Shown in pieces: positions 35,101 to 47,829 of a stretch of 64,000 nt of DNA. Under the pieces are notes generated by a model. The model was not told the origin of the DNA and did not search any database. It saw nothing but the letters and a program-made list of their open reading frames with translations. This DNA comes from Hippasteria phrygiana (lineage: Eukaryota > Echinodermata > Asteroidea > Valvatida > Goniasteridae), in NCBI GenBank assembly GCA_037893225.1, contig JAZGUH010000145.1:1895695-1959694 (forward strand), given 5' to 3'. Numbering within the stretch: position 1 is the stretch's first letter; each line of letters opens with the position of its first letter. Made by a program: the position numbers and the translations under genes.

Positions 35101-38100
35101 TAGAGGCGAAAGGACTTGTGAAAGGACTTGTGAAAGGACTTTCAGGGACTCGACTCCAACTCTGGTTGTTTATTGATGTATTCATGTGCTATGAGCGTCT
35201 TACTTGGCGGATACCGGCGTGTTGTGTTCATTATTATCAATTATTATTACTGTTTTATGTTTTTTTAATTTTTTATAAGGGCACACTGAAAGACAGTCTG
35301 AAACCCTTGGGCATAAGTCAGATTGCATCCATCGCCACCACTGTCAAAAACAAACCACGACTGAAGTTGCGGAATACTGGCAGCTGGCGAAAGGAGATCC
35401 TGGGTGACATCACAGTCATGAACCCGGAGGAGGTAGGCACAAAACAAATTGTAGTTTTTTTAATTCCTTTTTTTTTAGATCCTGCACGGCAATATTTTCC
35501 AAAATGGCTGCCCCTGATTTTTCAGGATGGTTTCTGTCGACAGATGGGCCCACTAAATGAATTTAAAAGACCCAGTGAATCAGCTTTTGCTTTTTTAACT
35601 TCTATTTTGGCAGGATCTATTTTTAGATACTTCCAAGCAATATTTTCAAAATTAGCTCAGAAAACACTGAGCATAGGGTGCTTAATACACTATGTGGGAG
35701 AAGGGAAATATATTCTGATTGAATATTGGTCACATTGCTGCCGAGTTCGAGTCACAATCAGCAATCTGAGTCTGATGGACGACAAACGAGTCCAAGTTTA
35801 AGTCATCTTTATATGACAGTCGAGTGTTTTTATTTGCCACCAGCTGAAGGCACTCAACAAGATTTTGAAAGGACAGTCTGGAAGAAGCTCACTAACAGGC
35901 TCCCTCACGGTAAGATATTAAGCACTACGATCATTTGAATCTAACTATGTAGAGTGATGCAGTGACAGCTACTCATTGTATCAGCCAAGCCCACGATACC
36001 CAGCTTGAACCTGCAGTTTAAAATCAACCTAAAGTTATAATATAGCATTGACAGAGCTGACAACAAAGTTGCAGGCAGTGTTCATATTTTGTGTAACTCG
36101 ACATGTAAATGTAACAACAAACCTGTGAAAGTTTGAGCTCAATCCGTCATCCGAGTCTTGAGAAAGTATGTATAGTGTACACAATTGGTAATCCTCCAAT
36201 TTTTTTTTTTACTGAATTATTACGAAATACCTTACTAGACTGTAAGTTAATAGTAGTCTCAATCATCCTGTGAAATGATGGCACCAGGTGTGCTGTCGTT
36301 TGCAAGAAAAGTGGAAATTTATATCGATTTCCAGCTGGAAATCGTGGGAAAACTGCCCTGTAGCCTTTAGTCAAGGCGCGCGTGGCTACCTGGACGAGTG
36401 GCGCGTCCCGGACATGCTGGCATTTGGGGTGCGTCACGTGCCTAGATAGCCACGCGCGCCTTGACTAAAGGCCATCATCTGCCCGACGGTTGAAAACGAG
36501 CGCCGTTTTTCTCTCGTTTTTTTCGCCATCCAACAACACAGAACTTTGAACAGGTCAGTGGAATGACATTTCCTATAAAATACTAACCCCCAAATCTGCC
36601 CATTTCTGAAAATTGCAACAATGACCAATCATGTACACCACCTTTAAAACAGTGGTTTTGTGTACATTCAATGATGTACTTATTTCGATTCTTGTAATAA
36701 GCCAGTTCGATCAGTATCTCAAAGGTTATTCGGGATAAAATTGCTGACGTAATGTCATGCCACGTAATACGCGAATGCCCATTCTGATTGAATTTAACAT
36801 GTGCGACCACCTTTTGCAATCACACGCGCGCATTAGGTCACACGGGTCATTCGAGATAAAATGTCATTGTGTACATGTGCAGTTGAAATACCGAACTGGC
36901 TTATTGAAATAAGCTACAGCATTTTGAGAGGTCCTCATACAGTTTCCTCGAAGATGACAGCATTTCAGATGCACATTTTTCTCAGGATTGGTACTGGTTC
37001 CATCTTTATACACAGTAAGCTTTCAGATTGAAACAAATCAAGTTGGTTTTGATTATTACTAAAGCTATATCATACCTTTTAAGATAAGGCTGCATCTAAA
37101 TTTCAATCATTGGTCATGGCTGTATGATGACACCTAGAGTACAGTGGAGTGTCCTCTAATTTGGCCAACTTTGATTCTTTTCCTGCAGCATCTTGCCTAA
37201 ATGATAGCTTTACCTCAGATTGCACGGAAATTTCCCAAAGAAGTTTAGTTATATATCAATGCTCATGAATCTTAAGTTTGCCAACATATTTCAGAGTAAA
37301 ATATAGAATCTTGAAAATCTACATGTGGAAGGTGAGTTTGTCTCACCGACAGTGGAAGTTACCCTGCCTGGGTCTTTAGGTTTGAAAATCGGGAAAATTT
37401 ATGTAGTATCTATTGAAGATTTATCCTCTATTTAGATCTCGACCCAGGAAAACCAAAAGGGTGGTCGGGCTGGCAACCTAAAATGTGACCAACCCCACCA
37501 CCTCTGTTGTAACCCTTTACCTAGTGTGGCTATTAGCCTTGTATTGGGCAACTTCCCAACAAAATAAGTCATTCAAACTAACTTCTTTATTGTATTTTGA
37601 GGTTCATGGCAAACCCTTTTAAAATTGGTTTTGCGGACTTGATTGCAACTTTTAAGCCACTTAACCAGTTCGCGCCAGGATTATTTTTCGCCGAAAATTA
37701 CTATTTTCCAAAAAGGCACAATATAGCAGCCAACTTCTGATATACAGCCAAACGCCACAAATACCGATTTGCAAGAGTCATTTCAACAGTATTTGTACAA
37801 TATTTCTTGCCGAAAATACTCCGGGTGCGCCCACCGGAGCGTAAATTGCACAACAAATAAGTTCAAGTTCAACACACGGTCCGCCTCCACAGACTTCTCG
37901 GACTTTGTGTGTGTGTGTGTGTGTGTGAGTTTGTATATGCCGGCAATCGTGGACCTAGGACAAAAGAATTCGGGCGTAGACAAAGGGGTCCACGTTTGAC
38001 CTAACGTCCACGATTGAAAATCGTGTACAAAACCAATGGGAGACCTTCCGAAAAACAAAAGAGTATAAACAAAAGAGGAACAATGGGAGGTCCACGATTG

Positions 38101-41100
38101 CACCCGTTTACATGACTGTGTGTACGTGCACCGTATATATCTCCGAGGACAAGAGAAGAAAGGAAACACAAAGAAACCTTTCAGTCCTCGAACGTAGAGT
38201 CTTTTGTTGAAATCGGTCCTCGAACGTAAGGATACGTGCTTAGTCTATGGGGGTTGGTTATATTGAGGGAACAATAGAAAACACAAAGCATTGTCCTCGG
38301 ACGTATTGGGGAAGTACGACTACGTGTGTGTGTGTGAGTTTGTATATGCCGGCAATCGTGGACCTAGGACAAAAGAATTCGGGCGTAGACAAAGGGGTCC
38401 ACGTTTGACCTAACGTCCACGATTGAAAATCGTGTACAAAACCAATGGGAGGCCTTCCGAAAAAGTTAGAGTATAAACAAAAGAGGAACAATGGGAGGTC
38501 CACGATTGCACCCGTTTACATGACTGCGTGTGTGTGTGTGTGTGTACAAACAAAAATCAGGGATTAGCGTGTTGAGACGTCACCCAGAGGTGAGTCAAGG
38601 CAAGCTTGACATTTTTACCCATCAGCCGTGCCCGTGTACAAAAACAGCCAGATCATGTGAACACGTCCTCCGATGCGAACTGGTTAAGGAATGTCAAAAA
38701 CAGATCCCCAAAGGGCGACTTCTGAGTGTACTAGTGGATAGTACTAACAATTAGAAGAATTGCTTTGATTGCCTCATTATAGATTGATTTTTTTCTCTTG
38801 TTTGTAGCTTGGATCAAACTTAAGGAAACACTCTTCTCACAGGTAAGTACAGCGCAGTTAATAGTCTTAAAATTTGACTAGCACCCACCCGAACAAAGAT
38901 ACTGACAATTTGGGAGACCGCCAACATAGGGCAAGATAGCTCAGTTGGTAGAGTGCCGGTACGGATGCCTGTCCAAGGGTAACAAACATGGCCGCTGTCT
39001 ATTAGGTCTATTGCCAGAGTATACAAAGCTACAGTATTTTGTCTAGTTTTGTACTGTGTTATTGTCTCTGTTGAGTATTGTGTCATTTGTATTTGTTTAA
39101 AATAAACCTTTTGGTGTTTGCTAATACTGGAGTTGGATATGTCTTGTCTTAGGGCTGTGCCGAATATTCAAATATTTGATCGATTCTCGAATGTACTTGT
39201 TCCTACTTTTCACAAGGGCAAAAAAAAAGGATTTCTGCATTTTTGCACGTGTGCTAAGCCTTTACTAAATCATTCCTTGGTGCTGGAAATAGTCGTTAAA
39301 GTATTATAATGATGATAATGAGCAGTTTCTAGCGTTAATTAGACCACCTCTATGCATACTTTTTTTTTACCCAAAAATTGGTCGTCCGGACAACCGCATA
39401 TTGGAATATTCAATCGAATGGAGGGTTGAATATTTAAATCTTTAATTATACGATTATTTGATTTGACTCGGACATACCTTGTTTTTTTATTAATCCAACT
39501 TCCTCGTTCCCTTGTCCCCTCGATCTCGGCATTTTTCATTTTTCAACCTTGAAGAATGAATCTGTTGATGGTGTCGTATTGCTTTGTGCATGTAACATAT
39601 TGAAAGAATAAATTAAAGGACTTCATGGCGAATTTTCATTTACTCTTAGTTGTTTCACAAAGAAATCCTAATTAGACAGTTGTGTGTGTGTGTGTGATTC
39701 TAGCATTATTGAGGAGGAGCCTGATAGTGACGCTCCGCTATCCAGGACGATGCCTGTGCCTAAGCCACACCCACCACAGGTTGCTCCGCCTCAGGTAACA
39801 ATTCAAACACGATCACTCCCTGTCCTTCTTAAAATGTTTTTATCTTAACATTTGCTTATTTCATTTGTTCACTGCACTGAAGTTTCAGGGAGGAGGGGGA
39901 TAATTCCCCCTTGCTCATCAGTGTTGGTATCTTATTTAAATAATGAATGTTTGTGAGTGCGATGGTGAGAATAATTTCATGAGGTGACAGATGGAATGTT
40001 CCGAGTGGAATTGCTTGTCACCTCATGAAATTATTGGAACAATACGTGTAACGCTCAGCGCACACCCGCATGCATCTGCACACAAATACTGCGCCTTGGG
40101 TATAGTACTTTGGTTGCTAATGGTATAGTACATTGGTTGCTATGGGTATAGTACTTTTGGCCATGCTCAGGAAGATAGCAAAAATAGAAAATGCCATGTG
40201 CCTCGCTCTCGGCCAATCAAGACACAGAATCTGTGGATGAGATATTATAAATGCCCCTCTCTTATATTTGGGTAGGTAATCCAAGTATAATGTTGTGTTT
40301 TTGTTGTTTGAAACCTTTTAGATCAGTTTAGAGAGAGCAGACACCTTACCGTTACCGAACCTGGACGAGATTGAAGAAGAAGATGAAGAGCCATCATCCA
40401 AGCCAGGCAGTGCTAAAAGTGAGTTGATAAATACCATCTCCTGCTAAGCGGAATAGAAGCAGAAAGCACCAGCATGTATTGCTTCCAGGGCTTAATTCTG
40501 TCAAACCTTGCTAATAAGCGGAATAGAAGCAGAAAGCCCCAGCATGCATTGCTTCTACAGAATTTGCTTAGTAGAATTAAAGAAGATTGTGCTTAGCAAA
40601 AAAGCAGCAATGCGACCCTGCCAAACTTTATATATGCAGCAAAATCGTGTGTAATTATTAAGTAGCAGAAAATTTGCCTACATACATCAGAGTGAAATGC
40701 TGATCAAAATTCACCACATGGCAGTCAAAGGCAGTTTAAAATAACGAAACAATTGTGCCCCAAAATTTTGTTGCACAAAGTTGGTGGATTTAGGAAGGTG
40801 CCTAGAAAAAAATGCCCAGTGTTTGAAGGTTGATGTTATTGAGTTTCTTTTGTTTTAAAAATAATTTAAAAATCACCATAGAAACAAATCCTAAAATTCA
40901 ACTCGCCTGTACCAACTTTAAAGAAGGTGAAAATTTATAGTCTTAAAAGTTCTCTCAAAATATGGGTTTGTATGTGTCACGTGAAATTAATTTTTGATTG
41001 GCCAATTGTTGCCTCTATTTTTCTTTATTTCACTACAAAGAGGAGGAACAGTATCCGTCAAAAACTGGTAAGCAAACTGGGTCATTCACAACTCTGCCAT

Positions 41101-44100
41101 TTACTACTCATGTACTAATCATTTTACAAACAAAGGCTGAACTCATGATTCGTGATATGGAAACAGTTTACATGCGATTGAGGAATGGTTCTTTTGAGAA
41201 GGGTTCCTAGAATATTACCACGACCGTTCATGCTTTCCTGTTTTCCTTTCAGTGTACAGTATAAAAAGAAACAGAGCTTTAGTAGAGTCCCTGCAAGTCC
41301 TTTTTGCAAGTCCAGTCACAAGTCCTTTGATAAAGCTGGTCACAAGTAACTGGATGAACAATGACAAAGGAATGCCTTTGTCAAAGCTCATTTGAATAAC
41401 TTGTGATGGACTTGCAGGGACTTGTGATAGACTCGACTACAGCCCTTTAAAAAAAAAAAATTGAACTCAAAATATATCACATATGAATCCCAAGTATATC
41501 ACATATGAATCCCAAGTATATCACATATGAATCCCAAGTATATCACACATGAATCCCAAGTATATCACACATGAATCTCAAATATATCACACATGAATCT
41601 CAATTATATCACATATGAAATATGATATCACCCAATTAATATCATTATGTATCCCATGATCTTCACTTTGAAATAATAGGTCACTCACCCAGATCAGGTC
41701 ACAGATTACCAAGTATGAGGTATCGACCCAAAGCAAGTCAAAACTGTCCAAGTAAATGTAAGATAGAGTGATGTTGATTAGTGATCAGTGTCTGTGAACA
41801 TGCACCTGTATGCACTTAGCCATCGGTTGACACATGTGCGGATTGAAAATTGCCACCTGGCCGGTTGACGTCTATACACGCCAATCTCTGCACAAGCCGG
41901 CATAGCGCCCCGGAGCCTAACACCCGGGCTTAAGGGGTTAACAAGTGAATATTACACAATACTTTGGACACAGACAGTTATGACTTGTTTTGCATAGATA
42001 CCTCATGCTCAGTAATCCTTGCCCTGATCTGGGTGAGGGACCTATCATTTTAAAGAGAAGATGTTAACTAATGTGGTATTAAATACTCATCAATAGACCC
42101 AAGACGTAATGACGTCACGCTTTCCTATGTCCCTACCTTGTCTGGTGCCCTGACCTGGCTCCCATAGGAAAGCGCACATATAAACAAAGCGTGACGTCAT
42201 TACGTCTTGGGGCTATTGTAAATGGTGTCGTAGGGAGACATTTCCATAGACTTGTGCACAAGTTTAACAACCCTTAACCTAATCCCAGCTCAGCCTACCC
42301 TAGCCAAAATTTCCACATCCAAGTTTTAGACAAGGAATGATACAAGAGCTACATAGAAAGACGTGATGAAGTCTCAGGGAGAAATAAGAATGTCACTATA
42401 AGGTCCAATGTCTGCTTAAAGTTAGTCTCCCTAATGCCCCATTTGTCATATCACTCTGATTCACGTGATACAATTGGTGTTCAGTTCTGGTCTACATTTT
42501 GTGTGTGTGACATTTTACTACTCAAGTGTGAGTATAGTCACACGTACGTACAGGTATCTCGCAAATCCCTTCATAAAATGTTCCTATTCTGGCGTGGACA
42601 GTAACCACCACAACTTTTACCCTTAAACTTCTGTTTTTATCTTTGTTTATAATGAATGTGAGTTTTTGAATCATAATTAGTGTAGTACGTAAATAATTAA
42701 GATAATTCCACTCTTGTTTGGATGCAGAAGAAACGCATTCATAATAATTTAGACAATTAAAAAAAAAATTCTTTTAAAATTTGAACGAAACAAACCCTCC
42801 AAAATTTTCTTTTTTCTGCTTTTCTTCTATAAATATTTTAACCCTCTTCAACTTCCAATTACATGATTCTCGTAAAGTCGCTGGCTATTTGTTTTGTGCT
42901 CATTGAGACTTTTGCTTGCATTCAAACATCCCATTTTATGATCAGGCGAAATACATTATTCAGATATTCATTTTGTGCCCAATTGAGGTACACTCGGCCA
43001 TTATCATTCTAGCTTTGGACCAGGCAGGGCCTAGCCAAAGCATTGTAGTCTCAATGTCATTCCAACATAAGCCGGTTATCATGGTGAGCCGTCTGGGTGC
43101 CGGGGTGGCCTGTGCAGTGAAGCGAAACGGCCACAATGTGTTTGTGCAGTCAAGCGTAGCATACACAATAATCCAACAATGGATTGAAACTGCACAAATA
43201 GCAGCAAATTGCGTCATCCGGCCTGGTGCCACTTTTTATTTTACGCCATTTGGCATCATCCGTACGCAAGGCATTAAACATGGACTAAAACCAACCATAA
43301 TTTGTCATCCAGTGGAAATTGAATTGCCAAGTTATTTAATTTCCTCAGGCTTTATGCTTGACATTTGAAAGCACTAGACTTGTTTTCAACATTAGGCAGC
43401 AGAGGCTTTATTGATTACCCACAACTACTTCTAGAAGTGAAACCCTTCCATGTGATTTCCATTCAAATGGACAGGAGGATTTAGGTGGATGTGGTTTTTA
43501 TCAATGAGGGTCGAAAATCACATCCAGAGCCCAGAATCACAATGCGGTTTGAGCTGTTAAACCCAGAAGTCACAATGTACTCTTTGTCAGGGTGGGATAA
43601 TAGTTCACAGGCTTCAGATGTGATTTTAAATAGAATAGGATGTGATTTTAGACGCCCATTGTCAAAATCACATCGTCCTAATCTGGTTGTCCTAATCTGG
43701 TTGTCCTAATCTGGTTGTCCTAATCTGGTTGTCCTAATCTGGTTGTCCTAATCTGGTTGTCCTAATCTGGTTGTCCATTTTAAATAGAAAATCATATCCA
43801 AGGGTTCACAGTGATGTGCTGTATAAAGTAAATTATTGTGGATATCTTTGATTTTGAGGGTAGAGGGAGGAGAAAAAAAGTTCATGATATGTTTTTACCA
43901 TAGAGCTATATTAATTACCTCGTTTCCTCAATCAATTTGAAGCCACCTTGGGCTTGGCCATGATTGGAGGGTGACCACAGAACAATTTCAAGTATCTGAA
44001 AGCGTCATCGCGTGACCGTTCTTCATGCATCTCCTGTGTGTGTTGTAAATTTCCTGAACTGCTAACAATGGAGCACTGCTCGACTCTTACCAATGTGGCC

Positions 44101-45194
44101 CGGATTCGATTCCCCGCTCGGACCATAAGTGAGTAGAGTTGTGCGTTGGTTCTCTCCTGTGCCACGAGGGTTTTACTCCGGGTCCTCCGGCTTTCCTCCC
44201 TCCGCAAAATAAACACTTTTGATCTGTGGCCGTGCTCCGTGGTCATATATGGGTCGATGTGGCCGGCTGCCAGAGGTGCCTTTACGTGCCAGCGACTCGA
44301 CCACGTTGTAGCCGCGTCCTTTGCAATTCAGCATCCCAGCTGCCAGTAAGGATGATTAGCCTCCCAAATTATTATTATTTATTCGCATACTTTGATTGTA
44401 CAAGCGCATTTAGTTGAAGCATTATTGTACTCGGCCTTGTACCATTGTTGACATCAACAATGTTGCATTCTTTTATGCATGAAAATTGGTTCAAACATAC
44501 AAATAGCCGTACTGAAGCCGCACTAAATATTGAGTTTCCATAGGTTCGTGCACAAGCAGGCTTCACACCACATAGCGAGTTAGCACTCTGGTAATTTAAT
44601 ATGTGGGACTTATTGGGCCTTGAAGCTGTAGGTATTAGAAAAGATATGCATGTAAGACGGACGTGCATGCAGTACGCATTTGACGGAAATGATATAAGAG
44701 GAATCTTTGTTTTGATGCATTTTTCCATCGTGTGTCTTCTCCAGATACCTTGACCGTTAAGAAGAAACAGAACAAGGAGAAAACTAAGACTGGTGAGATG
44801 CCATCCTGGATGCTCAAATTTGCCCAGGATAACAAGCTCAACGTCTTGTCTGATGTCAAGTTTTATGAATCCTCCAAGGAAGACAATCCCTCAGCTTCAT
44901 CAGATGAGGAACTGTGAGTCAATTTTGTGTGTGTTATGGCAGGCTTTCAAGTTATTCCTACTTTGCCTATATTTTCCTAATGATTTTTACCTTACTCCTA
45001 CTTTTTCTACTTTTTTTTCTTGAAAAATGAAATCTCATTGAATATTTGTGACCGGATCCTACAAAATGAGTCTTAAGGGTGCAGTTTATTCCTTTAATCT
45101 AGACAAATATCGTAATCCTTTTTTTATTTTGTATTTGCATTTTAGGCAATCGCTGCCGGGGAAGGTGCAGGCCCAGAAAGATAGTGAAGTATAG
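32168..45194 (+). CDS. SH3-domain protein, C-terminal part, ten exons (copy B)
   Basis: Exons: 32168-32350, 33858-34055, 35280-35432, 35844-35909, 38808-38842, 39704-39794, 40322-40418, 41041-41067, 44745-44913, 45146-45194. All splice sites and phases match copy A, and the frame stays open to TAG 45192-45194. The first exon is identical to A. Differences include Val to Ala and Gly to Glu after the SH3 domain, Gly to Ser in EEEPDGD, a nine-residue in-frame deletion in exon nine, and Asp to Tyr in VKFDES. No exon encoding the N-terminus was found between TRIM A and 32168. If the duplication is real this copy is 5'-truncated, unless an in-frame ATG at 32141 serves as start. If it is a haplotype artefact it is simply the other allele. 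Confidence 0.8.
32733..33355 (-). mobile_element. Copy-B-specific insertion with tRNA-like sequence
   Basis: Copy A joins these flanks directly near 1830. Inside, on the minus strand at about 33100-33170, lies GCTCGGTGGTCATGTGG, then GGTTCGATCCCACCCGAG (B box). This suggests a third tRNA-derived SINE type. The remainder is unassigned. Confidence 0.6.
33466..33605. mobile_element. Partial MITE of the poly-G/C family (copy B)
   Basis: The left end GATATGGGACAGAGGGAACC and a long C run (about 33487-33504) are kept here. They are missing from the corresponding 1872-2085 of copy A. Confidence 0.6.
34190..34275 (+). mobile_element. tRNA-derived SINE (copy B)
   Basis: It has A box CAGTTGGTAGAGCGC, B box GGTTCGAATCCCGC and the family tail. 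It is orthologous or paralogous to 2605-2712. Confidence 0.8.
34629..34845. mobile_element. Foldback MITE, AAGTCC-repeat family (copy B)
   Basis: The left arm has three AAGTCCCTGC-type units where copy A has two. The right end is GGGACTCTACTACAGCTCTG, more like the 10764 and 41272 elements than like copy A at this place. A second, detached right end lies at 35108-35160. Confidence 0.75.
34830..35107 (-). repeat. Inverted duplicate of the microexon region
   Basis: It is the reverse complement of about 41005-41290, including the antisense 27-nt microexon (35051-35077, two changes) and the adjoining MITE end. It is absent from copy A. It is inserted between the MITE and its second right end. 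Confidence 0.85.
36364..36470. mobile_element. Inverted repeat with CCTTTAGTCAAGGCGCGCG arms
   Basis: Arms of 25 bp (CCTTTAGTCAAGGCGCGCGT ... and its exact complement) surround about 57 bp. In copy A (6450-6545) the right arm is lost. Confidence 0.75.
36897..37480. other. Copy-B-specific intron insertion
   Basis: Copy A joins the flanks near 6960. The end of this stretch (37350-37440) resembles 5475-5575 of copy A, which lies in a different place. No coding signal. Confidence 0.5.
37911..38530 (+). repeat. TG-bounded tandem duplication (copy B only)
   Basis: Two units starting in a TG run (37911-38125 and 38323-38530, period about 413 bp) share TTTGTATATGCCGGCAATCG and GGGGTCCACGTTTGACC. 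Copy A has only a TG run at the same place (7401-7418). Confidence 0.8.
38876..38966 (+). mobile_element. Truncated tRNA-derived SINE (copy B only)
   Basis: It has the head GCACCCACCCGAACAAAG and A box AGCTCAGTTGGTAGAG but ends before the B box. It is absent from the matching place in copy A. Confidence 0.75.
41041..41067 (+). CDS. SH3 gene B, candidate 27-nt microexon
   Basis: Identical to 10536-10562, with the same ACAAAG acceptor and GTAAGC donor. The upstream intron has diverged (a deletion at about 40990), while the exon and its borders are unchanged. Confidence 0.55.
41272..41446. mobile_element. Foldback MITE, AAGTCC-repeat family (copy B)
   Basis: Counterpart of 10764-10973, with a shortened right arm. 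Confidence 0.75.
41470..41622 (+). repeat. 22-bp minisatellite (copy B)
   Basis: Seven units of TATATCACAYATGAATCYCA, corresponding to 10985-11140. Confidence 0.85.
42092..42217. mobile_element. Inverted repeat with long loop (copy B)
   Basis: Same arms as 11698-11772 with one mismatch. The loop is longer and contains its own inverted pair (GCTTTCCTATG, CATAGGAAAGC). Confidence 0.75.
43677..43774 (+). repeat. 14-bp minisatellite, seven units (copy B)
   Basis: CCTAATCTGGTTGT repeats lie within the GATGTGATTTT MITE (about 43450-43800). The MITE's right end TCCATTTTAAATAGAAAATC is kept here but lost in copy A. Confidence 0.95.
44030..44370 (+). mobile_element. tRNA-derived SINE, second family (copy B)
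   Basis: Counterpart of 14310-14665. The B box is slightly changed (GGATTCGATTCC). Confidence 0.7.
44745..44913 (+). CDS. SH3 gene B, ninth exon with 27-nt deletion
   Basis: It is 169 nt against 196 in copy A. The missing 27 nt in copy A are bounded by the short direct repeat GTYAAG, suggesting slippage or end-joining. The frame and both splice phases are kept. Confidence 0.85.
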
Positions 45195-47829
45195 TAAAAA
45201 AACAAAATATCTACCAACGATCTTGCTGGCGTTTGTGTGATGTGTACCATATTACCTGTGAAATACTGCCTGTATAGTTCATATTTTTGTATAGTTCATA
45301 TTTTTGTACAAATATGTCAGATGCACATCGTTTTTTTTAAACAGTTTTCATCAATTGATTGGAGATTTGTGTATTTTGTACATTTTGGAGGATTTGACAA
45401 TTTTAAAAAGAAATCTATCTTGACAGATGAAAATTAATATTCAACAGTCCCTAATATTTGTACACATTGTCTCCAAACGGTGAGGAATAACACAAGATGC
45501 TTTCCAGTTTGTAATCTTTGCCTTTTTTTTTTTATTCCATCCTCCGTAGCATTCAGCAATATTTATAAGCAGCGAGAAAGACAAAATGAAAGGGGAAAAA
45601 CGCAATTGTAAATAGAGGTAGATTGGTCATTATTTTGAAATTGTGTACATAATGCAGATGATGCCAAGCACCAATTTCACGGCACTACTTAAAGTTTGAT
45701 TGCTGACAGAAATCTGCGTCATTTTTCATTTTTATGTTGATTGCATATTGTAAAATCAAACAATACCAAAAATACCAAAAAATATCAAAAAAGTGACTTT
45801 TGAGAGCTATTTTTATCAAGTCCCCTCTAGCCCGCTGGTGCCATTTGTCTAAAAGTCGTCGCTGTGGACAGCAAACAAATCGACATCATAGGACGAACTC
45901 CCCTTTTGTGCCTAGTGCTAGACACAAAAGGGGAGTTCGTCCAATAACGTCTAATTTTTTGCTGCCCGCAGCGACGACTTTTTTTTGGCAACAGCGGGCT
46001 GGAGGGGACTTGATAAAAATAGCTCTCAAAAGTCACTTTTTTGGTATTTCATGGCAGAAATAATGTTTGATTATACAATACGCAATCTACATAAAAACGA
46101 CGCAGACTTCTCTCACCGCTGAACTTTCTCTTTAACAGTCAGTGAAAAAGTGGTACTAACCATAGCAAAAAATTGCAAACCTTTGCGCGATATCACGGCC
46201 AAGGTTTGCTTCTCAAGTTAGCAAGCGTTTTGCTGCATTTACTGTTTATGGTCTTCAGAGTCTCAGTTAGGTAAATAAAAATTGAAATTAGCCGCAGATG
46301 GACAGAATTAACCTGTGCTGATAAATGTGACCTGACAGAAAAAAATGAGAATAAAGTCGCACTACTATGGCAATTTTTCATTGATAAGTCAATTTGGGAA
46401 CAACCTTATATTTGAAAAACTCTATTCTATCATATCCCAAAGATTTTAAACTGAATCTCTTCACAAAATGTTTTTTTTTGTGGCCGATTTCTTTTTTTAA
46501 CTCGGGTTAATGTGTGGCACAGATCACAAACTTTGAGCTTCATTTTCTCAAAACACGGGGTCAAGACTCTGATAGTTTTAAAAGGTTGCATCAGGGGCTA
46601 GGAACGAGATACAACACCACGCAATATATCAAATTAAAGCTTTTAACCCATAATTTCAGGAAATACCATAATCTGGATTTTCAAATGTTGCTACTTGATC
46701 CCCATTTCGTGGGAACAGAACACAAATGATCATTGTATTCCATCCACATAAATTAATCCGTCCTTGTATCTGAATTTGCTTTTTCCGTCCAGATAAATGA
46801 TTGCACTCGTAAAGATATACAATCTGTGCTCTTCAACAAATTAATTGTATTTTGAGTATGTTTTATTTAATGAAAGGAACTATTTTTATTCTCATTTTTG
46901 GCACCTTTAACCCTCCTAAAAACAAAAGTAAAAAGTGTTTTTATTCTGAATATTAATAATGGGGGCCACTTTTTGTGTTAATGTCTCATTCAGAAGTGAA
47001 TAACTTGTGTATTGCTAGAAGACTAGCAATTGACATAATGAAAAAGAGCACGGGCAGCATATCTTTAAAACCATTATCACAAGAAAAAATTAGATTATTA
47101 GATTTTTTTTATTTCCCATCAGTACTTTTAAAGAGGTTACATTTTCTTCATGGTGGAAGCTATATTTGTATATATTAGAATGCTGGTTATTTTAGTATTG
47201 ATGATGCAATACTTTAATGGTATTTGTTAATATCTCACAGTGCTTAATTAAACAAAGGAAATTGTGTACTCTCCGGACAATGGAGAGTTGGGCTTTGATT
47301 CATTAAAATGGTAACATTTAACAGTATTTAAGAAGACATTGTTTTAATGTGTGAGTGATTAAGAGCTGTGATGTAGATAATAGCAGTGTGAACAATCAAT
47401 ACAGATTTATTTTTCAGTGATTATTTCACTGGTAAGAAACAGCTACATATGTGAATATTTATGCTAGTTGCACGATAGGCATTTGAGATATTTTCAGAAG
47501 GTAAAGTAGATATTACCAAGTTGAAGAACTACCTGCATGAACCCCAACCTTATATCCATTGTATTATCATGTGGGGATTTCATAATTAATTCTTGTTTTG
47601 ATGTCTATGTAAAGTTAACTTATCATTTCAGGTTGAATAAAGGAAATGGGTTCTACTTCTAATGTCTTCTTCCCCCCACTCGGACATTATTCAATTCTGA
47701 ATGACCGTAGACACATACGGAATCAAGACCACTTTGGTGCGTGATTCAGTTGTTCCGTGTATTTATAAGAAATGGTATGCCACTAAGCACGAATAACTCT
47801 GAAAATAACACAAATTAAATCCATTTTCT
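45195..47829. other. 3' UTR and intergenic sequence (copy B)
   Basis: No gene. It holds the complete palindrome 45714-46105 and otherwise AT-rich sequence colinear with copy A. Confidence 0.5.
45714..46105. mobile_element. Complete palindromic MITE, ~392 bp
   Basis: The two arms, each about 190 bp, run from CTGCGTC to CGACGCAG, meeting near 45910 (GGACGAACTCCCCTTTTGTG and its complement). Copy A retains only the right arm. Confidence 0.85.
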
